NCBI RefSeq assembly: GCF_037646705.1
Contig: NZ_JBBHER010000007.1
Span: forward strand, 62,001 to 126,000
From: Pikeienuella litoralis
GTDB lineage: Bacteria; Pseudomonadota; Alphaproteobacteria; Rhodobacterales; Rhodobacteraceae
Reading direction: 5' to 3'
Length of the DNA stretch: 64,000 bases
In this document: positions 46,163 to 55,700 of the stretch, piece by piece
Layout of the letters: each line of letters starts with the position of its first letter
Position numbering within the stretch: the stretch's first letter is position 1
Notes under the pieces: model-generated
Seen by the model: only the letters and a program-made list of their open reading frames with translations
Databases searched by the model: none
What the model was told of the DNA's origin: nothing
Program-made: the position numbers and the translations under genes

Positions 46163-46918
46163 ATGACGGATTTATCCGGCGAACACGCGGTCGTGACAGG
46201 CGGCGGAAGCGGCATCGGCCTTGCGGTGACCAGGGCCCTGCTGAAGCAGGGCGCGGCCGTCACCGTTCTGGACCGGGCGCCCGCCGCGCTCGAAACGGCG
46301 GCCGAGGTTGGCGCCGCGGCGGAGCTGGCCGACGTCGTCGACGCCGAGGCGATCGAAGCGCTGGCCGCGCGCCTCGCCCCCGCCGACATCCTCGTCACCT
46401 GCGCCGGCGTCCTTCAGAGCACGCTCCCGCCCGAAGAGCTGAGCTGGAGGGAATGGGACCGGATCGTGGCCGTCCATCAGCGGGGAACCTACGCCTGCTG
46501 CCGCAGTTTCGGCGGCCGCATGGCGGCGCGCGGCCATGGGGCGATCGTCACGATCTCGTCGGTCGCGGGCATCGGAACCGGGCCGCTGCACTCCTACGGG
46601 CCGGCGAAGGCGGCGATCGCGCACATGTCGAAATGTCTGGCGGCGGAATGGGGGCCGCGCGGGGTGCGGGTGAACTCGGTCGCGCCGGGCTTCACCGAAA
46701 CCCCCGCGCTCGACCGGGGAGTCGCGGCGGGGGTGCTCGGCGCCGACCGGCTCCGCGACGGCGCGGCGCTCGGCCGTCTCGTCGCGGCGGAGGAGGTCGC
46801 GAATGTAGTCGTCTTTCTCGCCGGCCCCGCGGCGTCCGCCGTGACCGGCGTCGTGCTGCCGGTCGACGCCGGCTACCTCGTTTCCGGAGACTGGGGGGTC
46901 TACGGCGGCCTGCGCTGA
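46163..46918 (+). CDS. SDR-family oxidoreductase
   Basis: About 251 residues, classical short-chain dehydrogenase. The cofactor motif is VVTGGGSGIGLAVTRALL followed by an Asp (LDRAP), suggesting NAD. CAGVLQ forms the NAG-like motif. The catalytic Ser (TISSVAG) and Tyr/Lys (YGPAK) are present. The C-terminus VLPVDAGYLVSGDWGVYGGL closely resembles that of the second SDR at 51805-52596. AGGAGG lies 6 nt before the ATG at 46163; the frame extends to an earlier ATG without such a site. Divergent from the E1 operon and upstream of the importer genes, it may act on the imported hydroxy compound. Confidence 0.86.
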   Translation: MTDLSGEHAVVTGGGSGIGLAVTRALLKQGAAVTVLDRAPAALETAAEVGAAAELADVVDAEAIEALAARLAPADILVTCAGVLQSTLPPEELSWREWDRIVAVHQRGTYACCRSFGGRMAARGHGAIVTISSVAGIGTGPLHSYGPAKAAIAHMSKCLAAEWGPRGVRVNSVAPGFTETPALDRGVAAGVLGADRLRDGAALGRLVAAEEVANVVVFLAGPAASAVTGVVLPVDAGYLVSGDWGVYGGLR

Positions 46919-46953
46919 GATGGCGTGAAAAAATGAATTATGAACCATCAGTC

Positions 46954-46974
46954 ATATTTATTGACTCTCATTCA
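46954..46974 (+). promoter_or_regulatory. Shared regulon motif, site B (Liv-type operon)
   Basis: On the minus strand this reads TGAATG-AGAGTCAA-TAAATAT, matching sites A and C with one base missing. Its edge is 49 nt from the binding-protein start at 47023, the same spacing and orientation as at the other two sites. TTGACT within it could serve as a -35 box, though no convincing -10 follows at 17 nt. Confidence 0.5.
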
Positions 46975-47022
46975 GGTTCGATAAACTGTGCCGAAAAGAA
47001 AACGATCAGGAGGAAGCCACCC

Positions 47023-48291
47023 ATGAAGATTTCGCACATGAAGGGCGCAGGCCCGCACCGCCGTCAGGTTCTCAAGTTCGGCGCCGCCGGCGTCGGCGTG
47101 CTCGCCGCGCCGGGCATCCTGCGCGCCCAGACCGACAACATCCGCATCGGCATGCCGACGATCCTCTCCGGCCGGGTCGCGGTCCTTGGCGAGACGGCCA
47201 GCGTCGGCGCCAGGATGGCGGTGAAGGAGGCCAACGACGCCGGCGGCGTCAACGGCCGCATGCTCGAGCTTGTCATCCGCGACAGCGCCGGCAAGCCGGA
47301 CGACGCCGCGCGCATCGTCCGCGATCTCGTCAACAACGACGGCTGCGAAGTGATCCTCAACGCCGAGGCCTCCGGCGCGTCGTTCGCGGTCAACGAGGTC
47401 GTCCGCGACATCAAGCGCTACTGCATGCACTCGATCTCGGAGACCTCCTCGCTCACCGCGGATCCGGCGAACCGGATCCCCTGGGCGTTCCGCTCCGCGC
47501 GTCAGGGCATCCATGACGCCGTGGCCGGCGGGATCTACGCCGCCGAGCTGGTCAAGTCGCACGGGTTGGTCCGCTGGGCCACCTGCTCCCCGGATTACGC
47601 CTATGGCCGCGACACGACCCAGCAGTTCATGGAGTATGTGAAGATCTTCGCCCCCGAGGTCGAAGTGGTGGCCGAGACATGGCCGAAGATCTTCCAGCCC
47701 GATTACACCGAGAACATCACCGCGCTGCTGAACACGTCGCCGGACGCTCTCTACACCTGCCTCTGGGGCGGCGATCTCGTGGCGTTTTTCGATCAGGCCA
47801 GCCTTTACGGCCTCTTCGACCAGTTCGAGTCGGTCGCGGTCAATCTCGGCGACTACCCGGTGATCGAGGCGGTGAAGAACCTGCCGGGCGGGATCCACAT
47901 GGGCAACCGCTATCACAAGGACGTGCCGGACACCGAAGCGAACGAGGACTGGAACGCCGCCTATCGCGCCAGCGGCGACGTCTCGCCCACGACCTGGGCC
48001 TGGCAGACCTATTCGGGGATGAAGTTCATGATCGCGGCGATGGCCGAAACCGGCGGCGATCTCGACGCCGAAAAACTGGCGGCGGCGACCGCGGGGCGCA
48101 CCATCGACTCGCCCTTCGGAGTCTCCGGCTCGCTGACGATGCGCGAGGAGGACAACACCGTGATCGACTACGCCCTCGGTTACGGCAAATCTCTCCCGAA
48201 GCCGCCTTATCTCACGGATTACCAGGCTGCGTCATGGGAGCAGATCCTGACCAATGAGAAAGAGTGGAAGAAGCGGAACGGCTACATCTGA
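47023..48291 (+). CDS. Branched-chain amino acid-type ABC substrate-binding protein (Tat signal)
   Basis: 422 residues. The N-terminus has a twin-arginine motif (PHRRQVLKFGAAG, cleavage near ILRAQ), so it is probably exported folded. The mature LivK-type domain contains IRIGMPTILSGRVAVLGETA, GARMAVKEANDAGGVNGRML and VRDLVNNDGCEVILNAEASG. Members of this Tat-exported group bind a range of amino acids, aromatic or small organic acids. AGGAGGA precedes the ATG at 47023. A 13-bp perfect hairpin follows the gene. First gene of the importer operon. Confidence 0.87.
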   Translation: MKISHMKGAGPHRRQVLKFGAAGVGVLAAPGILRAQTDNIRIGMPTILSGRVAVLGETASVGARMAVKEANDAGGVNGRMLELVIRDSAGKPDDAARIVRDLVNNDGCEVILNAEASGASFAVNEVVRDIKRYCMHSISETSSLTADPANRIPWAFRSARQGIHDAVAGGIYAAELVKSHGLVRWATCSPDYAYGRDTTQQFMEYVKIFAPEVEVVAETWPKIFQPDYTENITALLNTSPDALYTCLWGGDLVAFFDQASLYGLFDQFESVAVNLGDYPVIEAVKNLPGGIHMGNRYHKDVPDTEANEDWNAAYRASGDVSPTTWAWQTYSGMKFMIAAMAETGGDLDAEKLAAATAGRTIDSPFGVSGSLTMREEDNTVIDYALGYGKSLPKPPYLTDYQAASWEQILTNEKEWKKRNGYI

Positions 48292-48314
48292 TCCGCGCCG
48301 CGCAATCCGGAAGA

Positions 48315-48347
48315 CGCGTCAGGCGGCGGTTCAGGCCGCCTGACGCG
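48315..48347 (+). terminator. Strong intercistronic hairpin after binding-protein gene
   Basis: A perfect 13-bp inverted repeat, CGCGTCAGGCGGC and GCCGCCTGACGCG with a 7-nt loop, 23 nt past the stop codon and 38 nt before the permease start. It probably protects the binding-protein mRNA or partly ends transcription. Confidence 0.6.
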
Positions 48348-48385
48348 ACCGACCGAAGCCGCACGTCCGCCGCAAAAGGATCGTC

Positions 48386-49294
48386 ATGATTGATATTGAC
48401 GCCATAACAAGCTGCTTCTCGGTTTCGGCCTGTATGGTGAACCAGTTGAGCAGCGGCCTGATCATCGGCATGCTGCTGTTCCTCGTCGCGTCGGGCGTGA
48501 CGCTGATCTTCGGCATCCTCAACATCATCAACTTCGCGCATGGCGCGTTTTACATGCTGGGCGCCTATTTCGCCTACACCGCCTATGTGATGACCGGGAA
48601 TTATTACATCGCCGCCGCCGCCGGCGCGGTGGGCGCGGCGCTCGCAGGCGTCATATTCGAGCGCCTGATCATCAGCCGGGTCTATGGCGAGAACATCCTG
48701 ATGCAGCTTCTCGTCTGCTACGCGACGATCCTGATTCTGGATGATCTGGTGAAGATCGTCTGGGGCAGCGAATATCTCTCCATGGGGGTTCCCGACCAGT
48801 TCAGGGTGCCGCCGTACCGGATCATGGGCGGGTTCGTGCCGCCGTTCTATGTCTTCATGGTCGGCGCGACGGTGGTCGTCGCCATCTCCTGCCTGGTCAT
48901 CATCAACTACACCCGCTTCGGCAAGATCGTGCGCGCGGCGGCGCATAACCGGGTCATGGTCTCCGTGCTCGGCATTCGCGTTCCGCTCTATTTCGCGCTG
49001 CTTTTCGGGCTCGGCTGCGGGCTGGCGGGGCTGGCGGGGGCGCTGGCGGCGCCGGTGCGCTCGCTGACGCCGGGAATGGGGATAAGCATCCTGATCGAGA
49101 GCTTCATCGTCACCGTGATCGGGGGCATGGGCAGCATCACCGGGGCCTTTCTCGCGGCGCTCCTGCTCGGCCTCGTGCGCTCGATCGGCAGCCTCGGCTT
49201 CCCGCTCTTCGTCGACGGCGCGATGTTCGGGATCATGGCGCTGGTGCTGATCTTCCGGCCTCAGGGCCTTCTCGGCCGGAAGGAGCAGAAATGA
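48386..49294 (+). CDS. livH: Branched-chain amino acid-type ABC permease LivH
   Basis: 302 residues with about eight membrane segments. LivH features: LIFGILNIINFAHGAFYMLG near the N-terminus and VRAAAHNRVMVSVLGIRVPL, then ESFIVTVIGGMGSITGAFLA. AAAGGA lies 8 nt before the ATG. It pairs with LivM, which overlaps it by ATGA. Symbol denotes the family; the substrate need not be leucine. Confidence 0.87.
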   Translation: MIDIDAITSCFSVSACMVNQLSSGLIIGMLLFLVASGVTLIFGILNIINFAHGAFYMLGAYFAYTAYVMTGNYYIAAAAGAVGAALAGVIFERLIISRVYGENILMQLLVCYATILILDDLVKIVWGSEYLSMGVPDQFRVPPYRIMGGFVPPFYVFMVGATVVVAISCLVIINYTRFGKIVRAAAHNRVMVSVLGIRVPLYFALLFGLGCGLAGLAGALAAPVRSLTPGMGISILIESFIVTVIGGMGSITGAFLAALLLGLVRSIGSLGFPLFVDGAMFGIMALVLIFRPQGLLGRKEQK

Positions 49295-50316
49295 GGCTTC
49301 TGAGCGAGTTCAGGCGCGATTTCGCCATCGCGGCCGCGGGGCTGGTCCTGCTTCTGCTCGGGCTCCTGCCGGAAAGCGGCTGGGTGCGGGATTTTCTGAC
49401 ATCGCTGTTCGCCTACGGGCTGCTCGGCATGTCGCTCAATCTGCTGATCGGCTATACCGGCCTCATCTCGTTCGGTCACGGCGCCTTCTTCGCCTTCGGC
49501 GCCTACGCGTTCGGGCTGCTTCTGCAATGGAACGCCTTCACGGCGGCGCTCGGCGGGGCCGCGGCGCCGGCGGCGCTGGTCCTGACCATCGTGCTGGGCG
49601 CGCTTTACGCGCTCATGATCGGCGCGATCTGCTGCCGGCTTTCCGAGATCTATTTCGCCTTCCTGACGCTGGCCTTCCAGATGTTTCTCTACAGCGTCAT
49701 CCTCAGCTGGGTCGCGCTGACCGGCGGCGACCAGGGCCTGATGGGCGGGATCCCGCGGCCTCCCTTCCTTGGCGTCGATCTCGCGGACCCCAATCATCGC
49801 TACGCGTTCTGCGCCGTGCTCTTCGTCCTCTGCCTGCTTCTCCTCCGGGTGCTGGCGCAAAGCTCCTTCGGCTACACGCTGCGGATGATCCGGGACAATC
49901 CCAAACGCGCGGCGTTCCTTGGCGTGAACGTGCTGCGCGTCAAGGTGATCTGTTTCGTGATCTCGGGCTCGGTGGCCGGCGTCGGCGGCGTGATCCTCGC
50001 GCTCTTCACCTCGGGCGCCTACCCCGAATGGGCCAATTGGGAGCAATCGGGCGAAGCGATCTTCATGATCATGCTCGGCGGCGTGAACGCGTTCTTCGGC
50101 CCGCTGCTCGGCGCGCTGCTGCTGCGCGTCCTGAACGACCTGGTGCTGATCTACACCACGCATACCGAACTGGTGACGGGCCTGGTGATTCTTCTCGTCG
50201 TGCTGGGGCTGCGGATGGGCGTGCTCGATTTCATCAGCGTCCAGCGTCAGAACCGGAGGGAGGCGCGGGCCAGCGCGGAGCGGAAAACCGCGGAGAGCGG
50301 GAAAGAGAGCGTCTGA
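49291..50316 (+). CDS. livM: Branched-chain amino acid-type ABC permease LivM
   Basis: 341 residues with eight to ten membrane segments. LivM motifs: SLNLLIGYTGLISFGHGAFF, ALTGGDQGLMGGIPRPPF and MIRDNPKRAAFLGVNVLRVK. The C-terminal tail is charged (RQNRREARASAERK). It overlaps livH by ATGA and the next ATPase gene by one base, showing coupled translation. Confidence 0.87.
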   Translation: MRLLSEFRRDFAIAAAGLVLLLLGLLPESGWVRDFLTSLFAYGLLGMSLNLLIGYTGLISFGHGAFFAFGAYAFGLLLQWNAFTAALGGAAAPAALVLTIVLGALYALMIGAICCRLSEIYFAFLTLAFQMFLYSVILSWVALTGGDQGLMGGIPRPPFLGVDLADPNHRYAFCAVLFVLCLLLLRVLAQSSFGYTLRMIRDNPKRAAFLGVNVLRVKVICFVISGSVAGVGGVILALFTSGAYPEWANWEQSGEAIFMIMLGGVNAFFGPLLGALLLRVLNDLVLIYTTHTELVTGLVILLVVLGLRMGVLDFISVQRQNRREARASAERKTAESGKESV

Positions 50317-51089
50317 TGGGTGAACCTGCGCTGGAGTTGCGCCATCTCGAAAAGCGGTTTGGCGGCGTCGTCGCGACGAAGGATGTCTCGCTGAGCTTCC
50401 CCGCCGGGTCGCTCTCCGCGATCATCGGCCCGAACGGCGCCGGGAAAACCACGCTTTTCAATCTCATCACCGGCAACCTCGCGCCGACGAGCGGGCGCAT
50501 CCTGCTTGAAGGCGAGGATATCGGCGGGCTCGATCCGGCCTCGATCGTGCGCCGGGGGGTGGGGCGGGCGTTTCAGGTCGCCAGCATCTTTCCCTCCCTG
50601 ACCGTCGAGGATTCGCTGACCGCCGCGGTCTCGGCCCACATGCGCCAGAACGAAAAGATGTTCACCGCCTTCGCTCCGCGCGAGGTGCGCGAAAAGGCGC
50701 AGGAGCTGCTTGAGCTGCTCGGCATGGAGGCGGTGGCGAAAGCGTCCAGCCGCACGATCTCTCACGGCGATCAGAAGCTGCTGGACGTGGGCCTCGCCCT
50801 CGCGATGGAGCCGAAGGTGCTGCTTCTCGACGAGCCGACGGCGGGCATGGGGCCGGAGGAGCGCTGGCGCATGATGGACACCGTGCGCGAGCTCTGGAAG
50901 CGAAAGAAGATGACCCTGATCTTCATCGAGCATGACATCGAGATCGTCTTCAAGACCGCGCAGAGGATCCATGTGTTGAAATATGGCGCGGTCCTCGCGG
51001 AAGGCGCGCCGGAGGAGATCCGGGGCAATCCCGACGTCATCGACGCCTATCTCGGCACGGACCACGCGCTTGCCGAGGAGCATGCCTGA
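50316..51089 (+). CDS. livG: Branched-chain amino acid-type ABC ATPase LivG
   Basis: 257 residues. Walker A GPNGAGKTTLF, signature ISHGDQKLLDVGLALAM (LivG-type variation), Walker B VLLLDEPTAGMGPEE and H-loop IFIEHDIEIVF are all in place. The C-terminus ends with DVIDAYLGTDHA, typical of LivG. Start overlaps the livM stop (TGATG). It forms a heterodimer with LivF. Confidence 0.88.
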   Translation: MGEPALELRHLEKRFGGVVATKDVSLSFPAGSLSAIIGPNGAGKTTLFNLITGNLAPTSGRILLEGEDIGGLDPASIVRRGVGRAFQVASIFPSLTVEDSLTAAVSAHMRQNEKMFTAFAPREVREKAQELLELLGMEAVAKASSRTISHGDQKLLDVGLALAMEPKVLLLDEPTAGMGPEERWRMMDTVRELWKRKKMTLIFIEHDIEIVFKTAQRIHVLKYGAVLAEGAPEEIRGNPDVIDAYLGTDHALAEEHA

Positions 51090-51802
51090 TGAACGACGCG
51101 GTGCTGGAGCTTGAGGGGCTGGAGGTGTTTTACGGCCGCTCGCAGATCCTCTTCGGGCTCGACCTGACCCTTCGGCGCGGGCGCACATTGGCGCTCCTCG
51201 GGCGAAACGGCGCCGGCAAGAGCACGACGATGAAGGGAATCGCCGGCGTCGCGCCCCCGGCGAAGGGCGTGGTGAGGATCATGGGCCGGGAGATGCAGGG
51301 CGCCGCCCCCCATGTGATCGCCCGGGCCGGGGTCGGCTATGTGCCGGAGGACCGGCAGGTCTTCCCGTTCCACACCGTCGAGGAGAACCTTCTTCTCGGC
51401 GTCAAGCCCGGCGCGAATGGGGAGACGTCCTGGACGCTGGAGCGGATTTACGAGACCTTCCATCTTCTCGCGCGCCTGAAGGGGCGCCAGGGCGGGCTCC
51501 TTTCCGGCGGCGAGCAGCAATTGCTGACCATCGCGCGCACGCTGATGGGCAACCCCGATATCCTGTTGCTGGATGAGCCGTCCGAGGGGCTGGCGCCGAT
51601 CATCGTGCAGGAGATCGGCAAGCTGATCCGCCAGCTGCGCGAGACCGGCGTCACGATTCTTCTGGCCGAGCAGAACATGCATTTCTGCCTCGGGCTCGCG
51701 GAGGACGCGGCGGTGATCGACAAGGGCCGGATCGTCTACACCGGGACGATCGACGAGCTTCGCGAGAACACGGCCGTGACCGATCAGTATCTCTCGATCT
51801 GA
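51089..51802 (+). CDS. livF: Branched-chain amino acid-type ABC ATPase LivF
   Basis: 237 residues. Walker A LGRNGAGKSTTMKGI, signature LSGGEQQLLTIARTLM, Walker B ILLLDEPSEGLAP and H-loop-equivalent LLAEQNMHFCL as usual in LivF. The VPEDRQVFPFHTVEENL segment is a LivF hallmark. Start overlaps the livG stop. Last gene of the operon; only 2 nt separate its stop from that of the convergent SDR gene. Confidence 0.88.
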   Translation: MNDAVLELEGLEVFYGRSQILFGLDLTLRRGRTLALLGRNGAGKSTTMKGIAGVAPPAKGVVRIMGREMQGAAPHVIARAGVGYVPEDRQVFPFHTVEENLLLGVKPGANGETSWTLERIYETFHLLARLKGRQGGLLSGGEQQLLTIARTLMGNPDILLLDEPSEGLAPIIVQEIGKLIRQLRETGVTILLAEQNMHFCLGLAEDAAVIDKGRIVYTGTIDELRENTAVTDQYLSI

Positions 51803-51804
51803 GC

Positions 51805-52596
51805 TCAGCCCGCCGGGCGCACCCCGCCATAGGGCGCCCAGGACCCGGCGCAATAGAACCCGGCGTCGACCGGGAGCGCGACGCCGGTGATCGCCGACGC
51901 TTCATCCGAGAGCAGGAACGCCGCCGCCTTCGCGATCTCCTCGGGGGCGACCATCCGGCCAAGCGTCGAATTCTCCTCGAGGAGGCTGGGGTCGCGCAAA
52001 CCCCTGTCGATCTGATCCTGAAGCGCCGGGGTGAGGGTGTAGCCCGGCTCGATGCAGTTCACCCGGATCCCGCTCCTCCCCCATTCTCCGGCGAGGTTCA
52101 TGGTGAGGTTGGTCACCGCCGCTTTCGTCGGCGCATACGCATGGAGCGGAACGGAGCGGCCCGCCGTGATCGAACTGACCGCGACCATCGCGCCCCTGCC
52201 GCGCGCCTTCATCGGCCTGGCGAAGGCGCGAAGGCACAGGAACGTGCCGCGCAGGTTGATCGCGTAGATCCGGTCATAGAGGTCGAGGCCGATCTCCTCC
52301 GGCGGCAATGGCGGCTGAACGATTCCGGCGGAGGTGATCAGCCCGGCCACCGGGCCGGTCTCACGCTCGACCCTGGCGGCGAACTCCACGATCCGGGCTT
52401 CGTCGCGCACATCCACCTGATGGGCGACGCCCCCGATCTCGCCGGCCACATCCTCCGCCGCCGCCCCATTGATGTCCGCGATCACGACGCGCGCGCCCCG
52501 CGCCGCCAGAAGCCGGGCGCAGGCCGCGCCGATGCCGCTGCCCCCTCCCGTGACGACGATGACGGGATGGTCGGCGTTCGCGGCTGGGGCTGTCAT
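51805..52596 (-). CDS. SDR-family oxidoreductase
   Basis: 263 residues, classical short-chain dehydrogenase: VVTGGGSGIGAACARLLA followed by IADINGAA (Asp favours NAD), SAGIVQ, catalytic Ser in AVSSITAG and Tyr/Lys in YAPTK. The C-terminus ALPVDAGFYCAGSWAPYGGV is like the SDR at 46163-46918, so the two are paralogues. Carries regulon motif site C 50 nt upstream of its start. It faces the importer operon and probably acts in the same pathway, perhaps on the other enantiomer or a later intermediate. Confidence 0.86.
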   Translation of the reverse strand: MTAPAANADHPVIVVTGGGSGIGAACARLLAARGARVVIADINGAAAEDVAGEIGGVAHQVDVRDEARIVEFAARVERETGPVAGLITSAGIVQPPLPPEEIGLDLYDRIYAINLRGTFLCLRAFARPMKARGRGAMVAVSSITAGRSVPLHAYAPTKAAVTNLTMNLAGEWGRSGIRVNCIEPGYTLTPALQDQIDRGLRDPSLLEENSTLGRMVAPEEIAKAAAFLLSDEASAITGVALPVDAGFYCAGSWAPYGGVRPAG

Positions 52597-52645
52597 GGCG
52601 AGGACCTGTCTGCTCTTTGCTGGCGGGCGCGAGAGTCGAAATAAA

Positions 52646-52667
52646 TGAATGGCGAGTCAACAATCAT
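52646..52667 (-). promoter_or_regulatory. Shared regulon motif, site C (SDR gene)
   Basis: Plus-strand TGAATGG-CGAGTCA followed by ACAATCAT, 19 of 22 bases identical to site A. Its edge is 50 nt upstream of the SDR start codon at 52596, in the same orientation as sites A and B relative to their genes. On the minus strand it contains TTGACT, a possible -35 box. Confidence 0.6.
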
Positions 52668-52701
52668 TTTCGCCGGATCTTCGCTCGCGCCCGCCCCTCG
52701 C

Positions 52702-55700
52702 TTACGCCGCCACGCCTTCCTTCGACCGCACCGGCAGGCCGATGCCGCCCTCCGAGGCGAGCTGCGGAACCGGCCCGGTCCCGTCGCCGTCGCCCTCGTA
52801 GAGAAGCCCGTGCTGAAGCCGGAGCGGCTTGGTCGTCTCGCCGTAGTTGAGCGGCCCCATCGCCGCGTAGCGCCACATGGTCCCGGCGGCCCATGTCCCG
52901 GCCGCGCGCGTCAGCACCACGCTGGAGCCGACGATCTCCGCGCTGAACTCCGGCGAGGCGGAGGCGGCGGAGGCGCCGTTGCTCCAGGTCGCCCCGCCAT
53001 CCTCGGAGACCTCGAAGCCCTGAACCGTGGTCCAGCCCGCCGGCGGCGTCACGCCGGCGATGCTCCACGCGGTTTGCAGCGTCCCGCCATTCGGCAGCGT
53101 GGCCGGGATGGTGATGGTCGCGCCGGAGCGCACCGCCGTTCCCAGCGTCGGGTCGGTCGCGCCGGAGATGCCGAGCGCGCGGAACCCGGTCTCGGCCATG
53201 CGGATCAACAGGCGCTCGCTCCCGTAGGGAACGGCGCGGTCCTGATGGGTGTTTCCGCCCGCCTCCAGCACGAAGCCGGGGATCTCGGGGCCGTAAACAA
53301 GCCCCTCATCCGCGCACCACGCCTCCATCTCCTTATTGATGTTGTAGGCCGACACCGGCTGGAACCAGAACGTTGACGGATTAGACGCGAGAGGGCCGAC
53401 CTCGCCCTTCGAGAAATGCGGGGTGATCGGAGAGATCGCGAAGGTGGTCTCCGGCGGGAAATCGCCCCCCTGAATATGGTGATCCACCGAGTAGGTCTGC
53501 GTGGTCGGCGCGGCTCCCTTCCAGAGAGGATCGAGGAAATTCCCGGCCTGATCCGGCACCGACAACTGAGCGGTCCCCCAGTTCATGACGACCGCGCCGG
53601 AGGTCGGCTTCGCGAGGTCCAGCACCCGCACGAGGTCCGACCAGTTCCGCCGCGTGTCGCTGTCGTCCAGAAGCCACGCGACGCCGGTTCCGCTCTCGGC
53701 GAGGGAGATGATCCGCACCGGCGCGTCCGTGACCGTCTCCGCGTAGGACGCCATGGCGGCGAGCCCGTCGGAGACGGGCCGGCCCGGCGAGATCGGCGTC
53801 TGCGAGACAATGTCGATAGGCACGGTGCCAGACCAGATCCGCTCGGCGATGGACAGCGCCGCCGTGGCGGAGGGCGTCACGCCGCGACTGGCCTCCGTCA
53901 ACGCGATCTCCACCTGCGACTGGCCGAGCGGGTAGATGTCGTAGCCGACGCCGCATTCGGCCCGGCTGCGCTGAACCATGGCCGGGCTCGAAACCGGCCG
54001 CGCCTCGACATGGCCCCATCCCTTGCCGAGCGGCGCCTCCATGGTCCCCTCCCATGCGCCGCCCGCGATGGTGGAGCCCGCGAGAACGGTCCAGTCCTTC
54101 CGCACGGTTCCGTCCGCATCGAAATAGCGCGCCTCGACCTGGCCCGTCACGCCGCTCGCCTTGCCCGAGAGCGTGATCAAAGCCGTGGACGCGCCGGGCG
54201 CGACCGACCAGACATGCCCCTCGAAGACCGGATCGAGCTTGAACCACGCCGCGCCGGAGCGGGTCGGATGAATGTCGCCGCCCTTGCGGAAGCCCGAGCC
54301 GACGAAGGTGAAGGCGCCTTTCCCCGTGGGATCGGCGAAGGGCGCCGTGTTGCTCGGATCGGTGAATTTCGCGGCGTAGTGCCAGCCGGTGATCTCGGCC
54401 GCCGGGTCGGCGCCGGCGCTGATCGCCTCGCATTGCGCTTGCGTCACCGTCCCGTCGATATAGCCGAAGAAGCCGACCGAGCCGTCGAAAGCCCCGTCGC
54501 CGCCGAAGGAGACCGGCAGGCCGTCGGAGCCGCGCCCCTGCGCGCCGATCTTGAAGCCGTTCCGGAAATTCTCCTCCGGCATCGCGGCGAGCGTCGACGA
54601 GTGGAACCGGACCCCGTCCTTGTAAAGCTCGATGAAGAGATCCGATCCGACCTGACGGGCCACGGCCAGAAAATCCCGCTCCCGCCCGATGTCGATCTCC
54701 GCCCGGCGGCCCGAGCCGCTGACGCTGATGACCAGCTCATTGCCGCGCTCATCGAGATTGCGGGTCGGGCGCGCGAAGATGGAGAAGCTCTGGTTGGCGC
54801 TCCCTCCGGAATTGCCGTTGCCAAGGATGTGCGTGTTGGTCTTCATCCACCCTTTCGTCGTGTCCGACCAGCTCTGCGCGGGCATGGAGATCGACGCCAT
54901 GAAACAGGCGTCGCCCGCCCACACCGTCTCGACGCCGATCGGCTTGAAATTCGGCAGCGCGATATAGGCCATGTCCGCCGATGCGGCCATCGGGTTCGAG
55001 ACCGGGAAGCGCACCGACGCGCTGTCCACGGCGATGGAGGAGGGCGCGGCCTTGACGGTCACGCTGAACGCGCTGGACGCCGCGCCGCCGGAATTGGCGT
55101 ACTCGACGATCACGCTGGCGTCCGCGAGCGGCGCGTCGGTCGGGATCGACACGACCCCGGCGGCGTCGATCGTCGCGCCCGCGCCCGAGACGGACCATGC
55201 GCCGCCGACCGCGCCGATGAAATCGGCGGCGGCGTCCACCGTCCGCGCGCCGCCGCCCAGGCTGAACTCCTGATCCTGAAGCCCGCCCTCTGCGAACGGC
55301 GCCTGATAGCGGACGACCGCGCCCGCGCTTGCGGCGGCGGCGCTTCCGGATTCGTTCGTGGCCGTCACCCGGACCGCGATCTCGGCCAGATCGTCCGAGG
55401 CGGCAAGGACATACGCGGCGCCGGTCGCGCCGGAGATCGGCGCGCCGTTTCGGAGCCACTGGAACGCGAAGTCCGGCGCGCCGGTCCATGTTCCCGGCTC
55501 CACATTCAGCGTTTCGCCGATCACGGCGGCGCCGATGATCGATGGCGGCGCGGTGTTCTCCGGCGCCTCGATCACCGTCGCCTCCTCGACCAGCCAGTTG
55601 AACGCGCCGACCGCTTCTCCCGCCTGATTCGAGGCGGTCACCGTCACCACGCTCGCGCCCGGGGCGGCGAACGCGCCGGTGACGACGCCCGTGGCGGGAT

